From: Nitrosomonadales bacterium
GTDB taxonomy: Bacteria > Pseudomonadota > Gammaproteobacteria > Burkholderiales > Gallionellaceae
NCBI GenBank assembly: GCA_023259055.1
Contig: JAHFQZ010000003.1
Span: 345,666-409,665, forward strand
DNA length: 64,000 nucleotides
Direction of reading: 5' to 3'
The notes beneath the pieces were generated by a model. That model was not told the DNA's origin. It made no database searches and worked only from the letters and a program-made list of their open reading frames with translations. Of the stretch, positions 29,888 to 39,200 are shown in pieces. The position numbers and the translations under genes were made by a program. The stretch's first letter is position 1. Every line of letters starts with the position of its first letter.

Positions 29888-31219
29888 ATGAAAAAAGTTT
29901 TTTTCTCTCTGGCAGTTGCATTGGCAACAGCCGCATTTGTGCCAGCGGCGTCTGCTATTCCGTCCTTTTCACGTCAAACCAACTTGAACTGCCAGTCATG
30001 CCACGCACAACATGTGCCAATCCTGAACGGCTTTGGACAAGCCTTTAAGGCCGCTGGTTACCCAATGATGGGCACACAGGGCAAGGTGGAAGGAGATCGC
30101 CTGTCTATACCTGATACTCTAAACGCATCTATGAGAATAAAGGTTCGATACCAGAAATCCAACGGTGCTAATACAGATGTTATTCCCGGTGACACCACCA
30201 ACAGCGGCCAATGGCAAGTACCAGAAGAATTCAGCCTGTTTTTTGGTGGGCGGATTGCGGAAAACGTTGGCTTCTTTTTTGAAGGCAATACTACTGCCGT
30301 CCAATTGGTATCAGGTTTCAGGTTGCCGGCTGCGTTTTCTGTTAGCAATGCCAAGCTGTCAGCGATTCCCTACATGACCGATACGTTGGGTGCAAGTTAT
30401 GGCTATGAGCAAGCCAGCACAGGAGCTGTGCGCAACGTGCGATGGGCGGAACACCGTAAGGAGATTTCTGCACAGCAATACGTTGGCACTGACGGTGCCG
30501 CAACCGGCGTGGCTTTTGTGGGGCAAAACGACATGGGTTACATCAACTTCAGCCGCTGGGCACCCGCCTTCATGGCGCGCTCCGGCGCTGCCCAAACACT
30601 TCGCTCTAACTACTTGCGCATTGCCGCAACACCTAGTGTAAGTACAGCAACCAAGGGAGATTGGTCGATGCATATTGGAGCACAATTCTGGAATGGCTCT
30701 AACTACGCACCGGATTTGCTGACACCCGCTTCTCTAGTGCCGGTCGAAACTCGTGCCACGGCGATCGACTTCCAGGCTTTCGGACAAGTCGGAGGCAGGG
30801 ATCTAGGTGTATATGCCACTTGGGCTAAAGCACCGGCCGGCACTGCCGCTCGACCCAATATACTCAACGCGGGTAACAATATTACCAATGGAAACAATCC
30901 AGTTGGCCCAGTTGATCCCAACCTGTATCGTGTCAATGACCGAAAAGCTTGGACCATCGGTGCCGAATACAGCTTGACTCAATATACTCTGCATATAGGT
31001 GCAGCTTATCGTCGTGCCAATAGCGGTGGCGCATCAGGTGCCTTAGGCATCGTCGGCGATAATCCAACCGACAACGCAGTAACGCTGACCGGTGTATACA
31101 ACATCTCCCAAAACGCCGAAATACACCTGAATCACAGCATCTACAGTGGCACTTTGTACTCTACCCCTCAGCCGAATGGCAAACAGTTGACTACCCTGAT
31201 GCTGGAGGCTTCTTGGTAA
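29888..31219 (+). CDS. cyc2: Cyc2-type fused monoheme cytochrome c-porin (outer-membrane Fe(II) oxidase family)
   Basis: 443 residues. Signal peptide ending AASA (cleavage after about residue 23), then IPSFSRQTNLNCQSCHAQHV: a single heme c site CQSCH at 35-39 close to the mature N-terminus. The continuing NGFGQAFKAAGYPMMG is the conserved Cyc2 neighbourhood. The remaining roughly 370 residues alternate polar and aromatic residues as an outer-membrane beta-barrel and end in Trp (LMLEASW), the usual barrel C-terminus. Known Cyc2 proteins oxidise extracellular Fe(II) and pass the electron inward. ATG at 29888 follows GGAAAAG. The gene is monocistronic, with its own upstream region and strong terminator. 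No periplasmic electron carrier is adjacent. Confidence 0.88.
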   Translation: MKKVFFSLAVALATAAFVPAASAIPSFSRQTNLNCQSCHAQHVPILNGFGQAFKAAGYPMMGTQGKVEGDRLSIPDTLNASMRIKVRYQKSNGANTDVIPGDTTNSGQWQVPEEFSLFFGGRIAENVGFFFEGNTTAVQLVSGFRLPAAFSVSNAKLSAIPYMTDTLGASYGYEQASTGAVRNVRWAEHRKEISAQQYVGTDGAATGVAFVGQNDMGYINFSRWAPAFMARSGAAQTLRSNYLRIAATPSVSTATKGDWSMHIGAQFWNGSNYAPDLLTPASLVPVETRATAIDFQAFGQVGGRDLGVYATWAKAPAGTAARPNILNAGNNITNGNNPVGPVDPNLYRVNDRKAWTIGAEYSLTQYTLHIGAAYRRANSGGASGALGIVGDNPTDNAVTLTGVYNISQNAEIHLNHSIYSGTLYSTPQPNGKQLTTLMLEASW

Positions 31220-31260
31220 TTTATATCTTCGCTCCTGCGGTGTAGTTTTAGCAAGAAGCA

Positions 31261-31296
31261 AAAACAAGGGAGACTTCGGTCTCCCTTGTTTTTTGT
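31261..31296 (+). terminator. Strong intrinsic terminator of the cyc2-like gene
   Basis: A 14-base perfect stem (AAAACAAGGGAGAC with its complement) capped by a stable TTCG tetraloop and followed by a T-rich tract. It lies 41 bases after the cyc2 stop and also separates it from the convergent tRNA operon. Confidence 0.93.
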
Positions 31297-31420
31297 TTTT
31301 GCTTTATTTAGTCCGATAGGTTTTACCGGCATTGCGACTAACGGCATATGGCAATGGTTTCATTGAGCAAAAACCGTTTGGCGTGAAAACGGCCTGTATC
31401 TCTGCAAGCCTCGTATTTAC

Positions 31421-31497
31421 TGGGGTGACTGATGGGGCTCGAACCCACGACAACCGGAATCACAATCCGGGACTCTACCAACTGAGCTACAGCCACC
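31421..31497 (-). tRNA. tRNA-His (GTG)
   Basis: 77 bases with CCA encoded. Anticodon loop TTGTGAT reads GTG. The 5' end has the extra G(-1) opposite C73 characteristic of tRNA-His. D-loop and T-loop (GGTTCGAGCC) are canonical. Third in a Pro-Arg-His array. Confidence 0.97.
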
Positions 31498-31547
31498 ATT
31501 GAAGCGTTGCTGGACGAAATACTTATGTCCGGGCACCCGACAGACAC

Positions 31548-31624
31548 TGGCGTGCCCGACAGGAATCGAACCTGTAACCCCCAGCTTAGAAGGCTGGTGC
31601 TCTATCCGGTTGAGCTACGGGCAC
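31548..31624 (-). tRNA. tRNA-Arg (TCT)
   Basis: 77 bases with CCA encoded. Anticodon loop CTTCTAA reads TCT (decodes AGA/AGG). Acceptor GTGCCCG pairs with CGGGCAC, and the T-arm has GGTTCGATTC. Middle gene of the array. Confidence 0.97.
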
Positions 31625-31662
31625 AATTCTTTTCTTAGGCTAATAAATTGCTTTCTAAATCC

Positions 31663-31739
31663 TGGTCGGGGTGGAGAGATTCGAACTCCCGACATCCTGC
31701 TCCCAAAGCAGGCGCGCTACCAGGCTACGCTACACCCCG
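31663..31739 (-). tRNA. tRNA-Pro (TGG)
   Basis: 77 bases with CCA encoded. Anticodon loop TTTGGGA reads TGG. Acceptor CGGGGTG pairs with CACCCCG. First gene of the array, directly behind the promoter at 31750-31777. Confidence 0.97.
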
Positions 31740-31749
31740 AAGGCTGCGC

Positions 31750-31777
31750 ATTATACAGACGCAGACTTGAAAATCAA
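31750..31777 (-). promoter_or_regulatory. Promoter of the tRNA Pro-Arg-His array
   Basis: Read on the minus strand: TTGATT (31777-31772), 16-base spacer, TATAAT (31755-31750), then a GC-rich discriminator GCGCAGCC, a feature of stringently controlled stable-RNA promoters. Transcription would start a few bases before tRNA-Pro. Confidence 0.75.
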
Positions 31778-31778
31778 T

Positions 31779-32351
31779 TCAGTTTAAGTGTTTTTTTAGT
31801 TTTGGCGATGCCAGCATCAGGTAGTAGCCCATCGACCATAGAGTCAGCAGTGCTGCAAGATACAGCAACAACGAGCCAATCGCTTGGCAATCTACGCCCA
31901 GCAAGCTTTCATGGTACAACAGCATTGCTATCGCAATCATCTGGAAAGTGGTTTTGATTTTGCCCAGCATGGAAACTGCAATACTCTTGCTTTCGCCGAG
32001 TTTGGCCATCCACTCTCGCAGAGCGGAGATGGTGATTTCCCGCCCGATGATAATAAAGGCAATTATTGCATCGGCACGTCCCAGCTTGACTAAAACGATT
32101 AACGCTGCGGCCACCATCAGCTTGTCGGCCACCGGATCAAGAAAAGCCCCGAAAGCAGAGAACTGATCCAGCTTTCGCGCCAGATAGCCATCCAGCCAAT
32201 CGGTGATCGACGCCAGCAAAAATACGGCCGTAGCGATCAGGTTCTTGAGATGTGGATCAGCCGTTTCGTTGGACAAATAAAATACTACAACGAACACCGG
32301 GATAAGCAGGATTCGTAACCATGTGATCAGATTTGGAATATTGAACGGCAT
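31779..32351 (-). CDS. pgsA: CDP-diacylglycerol-glycerol-3-phosphate 3-phosphatidyltransferase
   Basis: Makes phosphatidylglycerophosphate in the inner membrane. 190 residues from ATG at 32351; the first residues MPFNIPNLITWLRILLIP match E. coli PgsA (MQFNIPTLLTLFRVILIP). The CDP-alcohol phosphotransferase motif DGYLARKLDQFSAFGAFLD (D-G-x2-A-R-x8-G-x3-D) is complete at about 64-82, with the final Asp in PVADK just after. Several transmembrane helices. It follows uvrC by 54 bases; the uvrC-pgsA-tRNA order is the same as in E. coli. Confidence 0.96.
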   Translation of the reverse strand: MPFNIPNLITWLRILLIPVFVVVFYLSNETADPHLKNLIATAVFLLASITDWLDGYLARKLDQFSAFGAFLDPVADKLMVAAALIVLVKLGRADAIIAFIIIGREITISALREWMAKLGESKSIAVSMLGKIKTTFQMIAIAMLLYHESLLGVDCQAIGSLLLYLAALLTLWSMGYYLMLASPKLKKHLN

Positions 32352-32405
32352 ATGGCTAGTGTAGCTGCTGATAAATCTTTTCGGCAACAAAATATTGATA
32401 ATTTC

Positions 32406-34217
32406 TCAATGGAGTTGCCGGTAAATCGCCTCAGCAAGCGATTTGCTGATTCCTTCCACTTGGCTGAGTTGTTCGACGCTGGCTTGCGCCACTTCCCTCA
32501 ACCCGCCGAAGTGCGTCAGCAAGCTGCGCCGCCGTTTATCCCCTACCCCGCTGATTTCCTCCAGGCTAGATGCGGTGCGCGCCTTGCCGCGCTTGGCGCG
32601 GTGTCCGGTAATGGCGAAACGATGCGCTTCATCACGGATTTGCTGAATCAGGTGCAGCGCCGGATCATCGCTGCGCAACTGTTTTGCCGTGCCATCGGGG
32701 AAAATCAATTGCTCCAATCCGGCCTTGCGTTCCTCGCCCTTGGCCACGCCGACCAAAGCCAGTTCATTCAAACCCAATTCATGCATCACATCCATTGCGA
32801 TATGCAATTGCCCCAGCCCGCCGTCGATCAGCACCAAATCGGGCCGTGCTGTGTTCTCCTCCTTCGGCCCGTCTTCGGCAAGCTTCTGGTAGCGGCGCGT
32901 CAGCGCCTGGCGCATCGCCGCATAGTCGTCGCCGGGAGTGATGCCGGTAATGTTATAGCGGCGGTATTGGCTGGAGCGCATATCGAGATTCTCATACACC
33001 ACGCAGGAGGCCTGCGCCGCTTCACCCATCGTATGGCTGATGTCGAAACACTCGATGCGCTGCAAATCCGGCATATCCAGCAATTCGCGCAGCTTGTCCA
33101 GACGCAGTTTCTGACCGCCCTGCTGCGCTTTCCGCTGTTGTAGCGCCAGTTGCGCATTACGCTGTCCCATTTCCAGCCATTGCCTGCGCTCGCCGCTCGC
33201 CGCCATGCTGATCTTCACTGCATGGCCCGCCTGTTCGCTGAGTAATTGCGCCAACGTTTCATCACTGCATTCTTCGCCCAGAACCAGCAACGGCGGCACG
33301 CTGCGATTCAAATAATGCTGTGCGATAAACGCCTGCACGATCTCATCCGCCGATAGGTCTTCGGCATGCTCCGGGAAAAAGCTTTTGTCGCCCAGATGCC
33401 GCCCTCCACGCACCATTGCCAGATTCACGCAGACCAGCCCGTCCTGCTGCGCCAGCGCGATGATGTCGGCATCCGTGGCACCGCCGGTGGACTCGACGAA
33501 CTGCTTCTGCTGCACGGTATGCAACGCACGCAACTGGTCGCGCAATTCGGCTGCCAGTTCGAAATAGAGCTCATCCGATGCGCGTTCCATCGCATGGCGC
33601 AAAGTCTGCTCGACCTCCTGATGTTTCCCTTGCAACAGCAACGTCGCGTTACGGATGTTGGCCTGGTAATCTTCCGCCGAAATCAGTTTCACGCATGGTG
33701 CAGCGCAGCGATGGATCTGGTGCAACAGGCAGGGACGCGTGCGATTTTTGAACACGCTTTCTTCGCAGGTGCGGATGCGGAAGATTTTTTGCAGTAGCTG
33801 GATGCTTTCCTTCGCCGCATAAGAATTCGGATAGGGGCCGAAGTATTGGTGCTGGCGATTGGGCGTGCCCCGGTAATAGGTCAGTCGCGGGAATTCATCC
33901 CCGGTCAGCACGATATATGGATAAGATTTATCGTCCCTGAACAATATGTTATAGCGTGGTCTTAATGATTTTATTAAGTTATTTTCGAGCAATAACGCCT
34001 CGGCTTCTGACCGAGTAACGGTGGTTTCGATGCGCGCAACGTGCGAAACCATCAGACGGATGCGCGGCGAGACATTAGTTTTCTGGAAATAAGACGCGAC
34101 GCGTTTCTTCAGCTGCCTAGCCTTGCCGACATACAGCACTTCGCCCTTACCATCGAAAAAACGATACACGCCTGGCAGCAACGGCAGGCTGTCGAGTATC
34201 GGTTTTGGATCGAACAT
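32406..34217 (-). CDS. uvrC: UvrABC system protein C (excinuclease)
   Basis: Nuclease of nucleotide excision repair. 603 residues from ATG at 34217 (a TTG four codons earlier is possible). Order: GIY-YIG domain ([20 protein letters not shown], about 13-32), Cys-containing linker with [13 protein letters not shown], a UVR/UvrB-interaction segment (about 200-235), an RNase H-like endonuclease domain ([20 protein letters not shown]), and a C-terminal helix-hairpin-helix pair ([35 protein letters not shown]). Confidence 0.97.
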   Translation of the reverse strand: MFDPKPILDSLPLLPGVYRFFDGKGEVLYVGKARQLKKRVASYFQKTNVSPRIRLMVSHVARIETTVTRSEAEALLLENNLIKSLRPRYNILFRDDKSYPYIVLTGDEFPRLTYYRGTPNRQHQYFGPYPNSYAAKESIQLLQKIFRIRTCEESVFKNRTRPCLLHQIHRCAAPCVKLISAEDYQANIRNATLLLQGKHQEVEQTLRHAMERASDELYFELAAELRDQLRALHTVQQKQFVESTGGATDADIIALAQQDGLVCVNLAMVRGGRHLGDKSFFPEHAEDLSADEIVQAFIAQHYLNRSVPPLLVLGEECSDETLAQLLSEQAGHAVKISMAASGERRQWLEMGQRNAQLALQQRKAQQGGQKLRLDKLRELLDMPDLQRIECFDISHTMGEAAQASCVVYENLDMRSSQYRRYNITGITPGDDYAAMRQALTRRYQKLAEDGPKEENTARPDLVLIDGGLGQLHIAMDVMHELGLNELALVGVAKGEERKAGLEQLIFPDGTAKQLRSDDPALHLIQQIRDEAHRFAITGHRAKRGKARTASSLEEISGVGDKRRRSLLTHFGGLREVAQASVEQLSQVEGISKSLAEAIYRQLH

Positions 34218-34261
34218 GTCGGAGTTCAAGGGAGCTTAAAAAATTCAGTGCAAATGGTGTT

Positions 34262-36397
34262 TTATTTGTTTCCGATATAACCAAAGTACCACAAGCCAAC
34301 CATCGCGCAGATACCCGCAGCAATCATCAAATAATAAGGCCACACTATCCGTTTATCAGCAAACGGATCGACAAGCGAGCGATTCGCGCCAGCCGGCAAG
34401 CTGGCCAATCCTGTTAACGAAGTCCCAAATGGAATATTGATGCGTGCCCGCGCATTGATCGCCCATCCGTTTGCATCCAGTATCGGCGCAAGGCTGCGGT
34501 TCTTCAGTTTGAGCCAAGCCAAGACTATCGCAGGACCGGAAACCAGCAACATCAAGCCGATTACCGCCAGTGGTATCTGCCAGAGCTTCAACCCCAAAAG
34601 CCCTCCCACAATTGAAGCAAGTATGCCGCCGATAGCGCCGATCGCCAGGCCAATCGCGGCAAAGATACCGGCAAACTTACCTACATCGAAGGGAGGCTTG
34701 ACTGGAGCTGCAGGCGCAGCAACCACAGCTTTTCCGCCTTCCTCTAATGCCTTGATCATGCTGCCTTCTGCCGAGCTGGCTTTCGATGCAGCCAGTTTTT
34801 GCATTTGCTCGCTGATTATTTTGAATATTTTTTTGTAGGGTGCCCAGAACGCCTGGCGTATGCTGATCGGGTGATCGATGATGCGCACGATGGTGGCATC
34901 CCAGTCATGGCCTTGGCGGTCATAGAAGACGCCGTTGCGCCCGACCAATAGGTAATCCGAGTCTCCTGCGGTAAAAGCTGCGGCGATGCTCATTTTTTCT
35001 GTACCTGAATTGCGAATGCAGTCGCAGTACACCAGACACACTCCGCTCATGATGGCGAAACCTGCATGCTTGCCAACATCCACAACTTTGACGCACAACT
35101 CGCAACTGCGCCCGTCCAGATACAACATGCCAACCTGAAATATCGCCTTATCCCTGCCGGTGTAAAAACTGCGAAACGACACAAAATTGTTCACTAGCTT
35201 GAACAAATCGCGGTTGTAGCGTAACAGCCTCTCTACCGAACGAATCCCCTTTATCTCGGTTTCAACCGCTTTGTCCTGGCCGATCAAGTTATCAATCGCT
35301 GTCTTGTACTTGCTTCGGGTAATCTCGCGAATGCGCGCGATACCAAGTTGCTCGACACTGCCTGCCGGTTTTTTCACTTGCCAAGATTCATAGGCAGCAA
35401 ACTTGCCGCACAACGTAAGCCACTCCGGCATGCTCAAACTTTCCTTGTTGCCAAGCAGCGGCGCGACAACCTGCTTGCGCAATGCGTCCAGTCTGGTTAT
35501 CCAAGCCGGGTTGATGCCTGAGGCCATCGGCAACGACTTCCCCGCAGCTACCGTCGCCAGCGGAAAATTGGCGACCTCAGGACTTAGCGCCGACAGGGTT
35601 TGCGCTGCAAGTTGCAGGTAATCCTCTGTTGAACGGCTCAACGGCACAGCTGCACGATTATCGTATTCCGCCAACTGGCAACGGGTGAAATAATCGCCGA
35701 CCTTGTTCTTGACTGCATCGAAGGCGGCTGCCGCTGCATGGGTTTCTTCCCCCAGAAACAAAATCGCATCATCGTCATCGCCTATGGCAAACCACTCTGA
35801 ATAGGCGGCAGCCTCGGCAAAAAACTTATCGGTGATCTCTTGGTTGATACCAGCTTCGCCGCTCAAATCCGCCACTGAGCCGGCACACTTGATCATGTCT
35901 CCAACTGCTGCACGCAATCTGGCATCGGTAATCCGCCCGGCGCAAATCACCCCGTCGCCATTGAATTCCTGCACCGCAACTAATTTATCGATATCGGCCA
36001 TATCGGCCAGCGAAATTTCCGTCGCCGCTGGCTTTCCCAGACTTTTCAGGATAAGCCGGGCAGAAGCCGACACCTGTTTGCCCTCTACGCTGGAATCGTC
36101 AATGTCAGCCAGAGCCAAACTATCCACACCCTTGACCAGCAAGTCGGCATTTTTCAGCAAGCCGCCTGCCCATGCAATAGCTGCCAGCACTTCGTTGGCC
36201 CGGACACGTCCATCCGCATCACTATCGATTAAATCGAGCGTCCTGACATCGAACTCAACGCCGCGCGTTGGGCAACTTAGCGTCACCCACAACTTTTTAT
36301 CCAACTCCTGGAGAGCCAGCAAATCCGCTCCAGTATCAAGCTGAACCTGATCGAATCCGCCTGCGCGGAAAAAATTCCATGTGTGCGCGGTAGTCAT
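34262..36397 (-). CDS. Large uncharacterised EF-hand protein with C-terminal membrane segments
   Basis: 711 residues; no named family recognised. ATG at 36397 follows a perfect AGGAGG. Residues 58-69 (DSDADGRVRANE) form a canonical calcium-binding EF-hand loop; a second site near 155 (EFNGDGVI) is degenerate at positions 1 and 12. The middle (about 180-560) is soluble and predicted mixed, with CELCVKVVDVG and CLVYCDCIRNSG Cys clusters. An Ala/Pro-rich linker leads to three hydrophobic segments (about 578-608, 616-640 and 685-708). No signal peptide, so the bulk is probably cytoplasmic, tethered at the C-terminus. It stands alone between uvrC and rlmJ. Confidence 0.85.
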   Translation of the reverse strand: MTTAHTWNFFRAGGFDQVQLDTGADLLALQELDKKLWVTLSCPTRGVEFDVRTLDLIDSDADGRVRANEVLAAIAWAGGLLKNADLLVKGVDSLALADIDDSSVEGKQVSASARLILKSLGKPAATEISLADMADIDKLVAVQEFNGDGVICAGRITDARLRAAVGDMIKCAGSVADLSGEAGINQEITDKFFAEAAAYSEWFAIGDDDDAILFLGEETHAAAAAFDAVKNKVGDYFTRCQLAEYDNRAAVPLSRSTEDYLQLAAQTLSALSPEVANFPLATVAAGKSLPMASGINPAWITRLDALRKQVVAPLLGNKESLSMPEWLTLCGKFAAYESWQVKKPAGSVEQLGIARIREITRSKYKTAIDNLIGQDKAVETEIKGIRSVERLLRYNRDLFKLVNNFVSFRSFYTGRDKAIFQVGMLYLDGRSCELCVKVVDVGKHAGFAIMSGVCLVYCDCIRNSGTEKMSIAAAFTAGDSDYLLVGRNGVFYDRQGHDWDATIVRIIDHPISIRQAFWAPYKKIFKIISEQMQKLAASKASSAEGSMIKALEEGGKAVVAAPAAPVKPPFDVGKFAGIFAAIGLAIGAIGGILASIVGGLLGLKLWQIPLAVIGLMLLVSGPAIVLAWLKLKNRSLAPILDANGWAINARARINIPFGTSLTGLASLPAGANRSLVDPFADKRIVWPYYLMIAAGICAMVGLWYFGYIGNK

Positions 36398-36474
36398 GTG
36401 TCCTCCTGATTTGGAAGTGAAAAGTGCCAAATTACGAACCGATTATACAAGCCAAAAGATAGCGGAAAACAGCC

Positions 36475-37320
36475 TTATTTTCCCTGATGCTCCAAGGTAA
36501 ATGACGCATCTTCATCCTCCCCAAGATGCCGCACCAGATACGGCATCACCTCCTGCAACACGCTGTGCAAGGTATAAGGTGGGTTGATGATGAACATACC
36601 GCTACCGTGCATCCCGAAACCATCTTCGCTAGGAGCTTGCACACTGAGCGCGACATGTAGCCAGCTTTTCACCGGCAGTTGCTTGAGTTGCTCGGGCAAC
36701 TGCCGCGCCTCGGCTCGCTGCAACTGCGGATACCACACCGCGTACACCCCACTGGCAAAGCGTTTCAGCCCCTCGCGCAACGCCACCACCACGCGCTGAT
36801 AATCCTGCTTCTCTTCATAAGGCGGGTCGATCAACACCAGAGCGCGGCGCGGGGGCGGCGGCAACAAGGCCTTCAGCGCACCAAAACCATCGGCGTTCTG
36901 CATCAGCACCTGCGTACCATGCCCGGCAAAATTCTCCTGCAATATCTCGCTGTCAGTCGGGTGCAACTCGAACAACCGCATCCGGTCCTGCTCGCGCAAC
37001 AACTCCAGCGCGACCAGCGGCGAACCGGGATACAGCTTCATCTGCCCGTCCGGGTTGATGCGCTTCACCAGCGCCACGTAATCCGCCAGAGGCGCAGGCA
37101 GATCGTCGCGCTGCCACAACCGCGCAATACCGCTTTCATACTCCGCGTTCTGCGTGGCATAACCGGTATCAAGCGAATAGCAACCCGCCCCGGCATGAGT
37201 GTCGATGAACCAGAACGGTTTGTCTTTCTGCGCCAGATAGCGCAGCAACTGCACCTCAATTAAGTGCTTCAGCACATCGGCATGATTGCCGGCATGAAAG
37301 GCGTGGCGGTAACTCAGCAT
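36475..37320 (-). CDS. rlmJ: 23S rRNA (adenine2030-N6)-methyltransferase
   Basis: 281 residues, the usual RlmJ length (E. coli 280). MLSYRHAFHAGNHADVLKH is the family N-terminus. DTHAGAGCY is the S-adenosylmethionine motif (about 40-48), and VLIDPPYEEKQDY holds the DPPY catalytic motif of N6-adenine methyltransferases (about 161-173). MHGSGMFIINPPYTL near the C-terminus is also conserved. Its 5' end lies at 37320, next to a 132-base gap with no feature seen. Confidence 0.95.
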   Translation of the reverse strand: MLSYRHAFHAGNHADVLKHLIEVQLLRYLAQKDKPFWFIDTHAGAGCYSLDTGYATQNAEYESGIARLWQRDDLPAPLADYVALVKRINPDGQMKLYPGSPLVALELLREQDRMRLFELHPTDSEILQENFAGHGTQVLMQNADGFGALKALLPPPPRRALVLIDPPYEEKQDYQRVVVALREGLKRFASGVYAVWYPQLQRAEARQLPEQLKQLPVKSWLHVALSVQAPSEDGFGMHGSGMFIINPPYTLHSVLQEVMPYLVRHLGEDEDASFTLEHQGK

Positions 37321-37452
37321 GAAATCGAATCAGGAATTGTGCAAGCCGCGATTGTGCCACGACCAACTGAAAATTGTGACTCCCAGCTTGCGTAGCTTGC
37401 AATAACGGTTGCACCACTGCGCCCTAACCGGGCTGATGAATATCTGAAAGCC

Positions 37453-38787
37453 TCAATTGGCGCGCTTGCTGTCGGTTATGTCGAACATCATGGAACGGCT
37501 CATCATGAAGCGACCGGCGACATCCTTGACTGCGGTAGCGTTCAACAGCACTGATAGACTCGTACCATCCGCGCGCGCGATTTCGAGTTGGAGATCACGC
37601 AGCCAGCCGCATTCCTTGAAGCGTGAGTAGCTTTCCAGAAAGGTTTTGCCGCTTGCAGGTGTGAGCAGATCAGTGAGCCTCATCTTGCCCACGACTTCTT
37701 CGCGTGTGCGATCAAGCCACTTGAGCCCGTTGTCGTTGATGTGGATGAACACACCATCCGGGTCGAGCGAGTAGTAACTGCAGGGGGCGTTGTGGTAGAG
37801 ATCCGCAAGCTGATCAGCGTATTTTTTGAGCGCGCTCCCGGCCTGTGTGCATGCGTCAAGCTTGTTGGCGAGATTGGTGTTGGCCGACTCGAGTATCGCA
37901 GTTTGTTTTTCGAACTGCATGGTGCGATTGGCCACCAGTTCTTCGAGCCGTCGGCGATGGGCATGCAGCTCTTCTTCGATATCCTTGTCTTGGGTAATAT
38001 CGACCAGAACACCTTGCAGGAACAAAGGCTCGCCCGATGCGTGGCGCACCAGGCTCGCTTCATTCAAGAACCAGCGCACCTTGCCGGCACGGGTAAACAG
38101 TCGGTATTCACAGCGTAGGGGTTCACCACTCTCATTGCCGCGCGCGATCGCCGAACGCAGGAGCGCTCGGTCCTCCGGGTGAATTTGTTTGAACAACCCT
38201 TCCGGATCGGCCAGCCATTCCCCGGGTGAAAAACCGAGCTGGCTGATCTGCGGGCTGATATATAACAGCTTGCCTAACTCGTCCAGCGCAGTGGTGTAAG
38301 TGACTGCGGGTATCTGCTCCACCAGGAAACGGTACTTCGCCTCGGCCTGGATCAGATTTTCTTCTACCTGTTTTTTTTCCATCAGTGTCCGCCGCTCGCG
38401 CAGCACGCGCTGAATGACAGCGGGCAGCAGTTCCAGATATTGGCGGTTCACATCTTTGACCAGGTAATCCTGCGCGCCACGCTTCATGGCCTCGACCGCG
38501 ACCGATGCGTTGTCGGCGCCGGTCAGCATCATGACCGGCACTAGGATCTCGCCCAGATCGTTTCTCAGCTCGGCCAGAAACTCCAGCCCATTCAGGTCCG
38601 GCAAGTGGTAGTCGAGCAGCACGCAGTCCGGCTTTTGCGCGCGTGCAAGCCGCAGCCCTTCGCGGCCGGTTTCGGCTTCGGACAGCACGAATTCGTAGTC
38701 CGGATTGTTCACCAGCGCGCGGCGGCAGGCCATGCGGTCCACCAGGTCGTCCTCGACAATAAGTATGCGTATCTGAAGTTTGGTCAT
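37453..38787 (-). CDS. Response regulator with two PAS domains, no recognised output domain
   Basis: 444 residues from ATG at 38787, which overlaps the upstream stop as ATGA. Receiver domain first (ILIVEDDLVDRMACRRAL; phospho-acceptor Asp in CVLLDYHLPDLNG; conserved Lys in YLVKD). A PAS/PAC sensor follows (about 150-270, ending GVLVDITQDKDIEEE), then a coiled coil (about 275-325, RRRLEELVANRTMQFEKQT), then a second PAS/PAC (LADLYHNAPCSYYSLDPDG). It stops at MMFDITDSKRAN with no GGDEF, EAL, kinase or DNA-binding part. It may act by protein contact or be a truncated hybrid. Confidence 0.85.
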   Translation of the reverse strand: MTKLQIRILIVEDDLVDRMACRRALVNNPDYEFVLSEAETGREGLRLARAQKPDCVLLDYHLPDLNGLEFLAELRNDLGEILVPVMMLTGADNASVAVEAMKRGAQDYLVKDVNRQYLELLPAVIQRVLRERRTLMEKKQVEENLIQAEAKYRFLVEQIPAVTYTTALDELGKLLYISPQISQLGFSPGEWLADPEGLFKQIHPEDRALLRSAIARGNESGEPLRCEYRLFTRAGKVRWFLNEASLVRHASGEPLFLQGVLVDITQDKDIEEELHAHRRRLEELVANRTMQFEKQTAILESANTNLANKLDACTQAGSALKKYADQLADLYHNAPCSYYSLDPDGVFIHINDNGLKWLDRTREEVVGKMRLTDLLTPASGKTFLESYSRFKECGWLRDLQLEIARADGTSLSVLLNATAVKDVAGRFMMSRSMMFDITDSKRAN

Positions 38788-39200
38788 TGCGGCAATTCGC
38801 TGATGGTCCAATAAGCGTCGATGGTGCGCATGACTTCGACGAATTGCCGGTAATCCACCGGTTTGGACATATAGCCGGCCACCCCCAAGTCGAAGCTGCT
38901 TACTTTGTCCTGCTGTTCCTCGGAAGTGGTCAGTACCACCACCGGGATACGCTTGATCTGAACGTCGCTCTTCGCCACCTGCAGGAACTCGATGCCGTTC
39001 ATGATCGGCATGTTGAGGTCAAGCAGGATAATGCACGGCTTCACGCTTTTAGGATCGCGCAGGTATTTCAGGGCTTCCTCTCCATTCTCCAGATTCACCA
39101 CCGGGTTGGTAACGTGGATATCCTTCAGGGCGCGCATAACCGTCATGATGTCCACTTGATCGTCTTCTACCAGGAGGATGGGCGTGTTGGCAATTTTCAT
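38784..39200 (-). CDS. Single-domain response regulator (Rcp1/CheY-like)
   Basis: 138 residues: one receiver domain only. Acidic pocket LLVEDDQVD near the N-terminus, phospho-Asp in IILLDLNMPIMNG (about 58-70), Thr in VVVLTTSEE, Lys in YMSKPVD. This form (Rcp1-like, with long loops) usually passes phosphate on from a partner kinase instead of binding DNA. ATGA overlaps on both sides (with the kinase at 39197-39200 and with the PAS regulator at 38784-38787) show a tightly coupled three-gene unit. Confidence 0.93.
   Translation of the reverse strand: MKIANTPILLVEDDQVDIMTVMRALKDIHVTNPVVNLENGEEALKYLRDPKSVKPCIILLDLNMPIMNGIEFLQVAKSDVQIKRIPVVVLTTSEEQQDKVSSFDLGVAGYMSKPVDYRQFVEVMRTIDAYWTISELPQ

Noticed and set aside
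31421..31739. Clustered repeat-like palindromes suggesting a CRISPR array
   Set aside because: They are the stems of three tRNAs; no repeat-spacer periodicity was found anywhere in the window.
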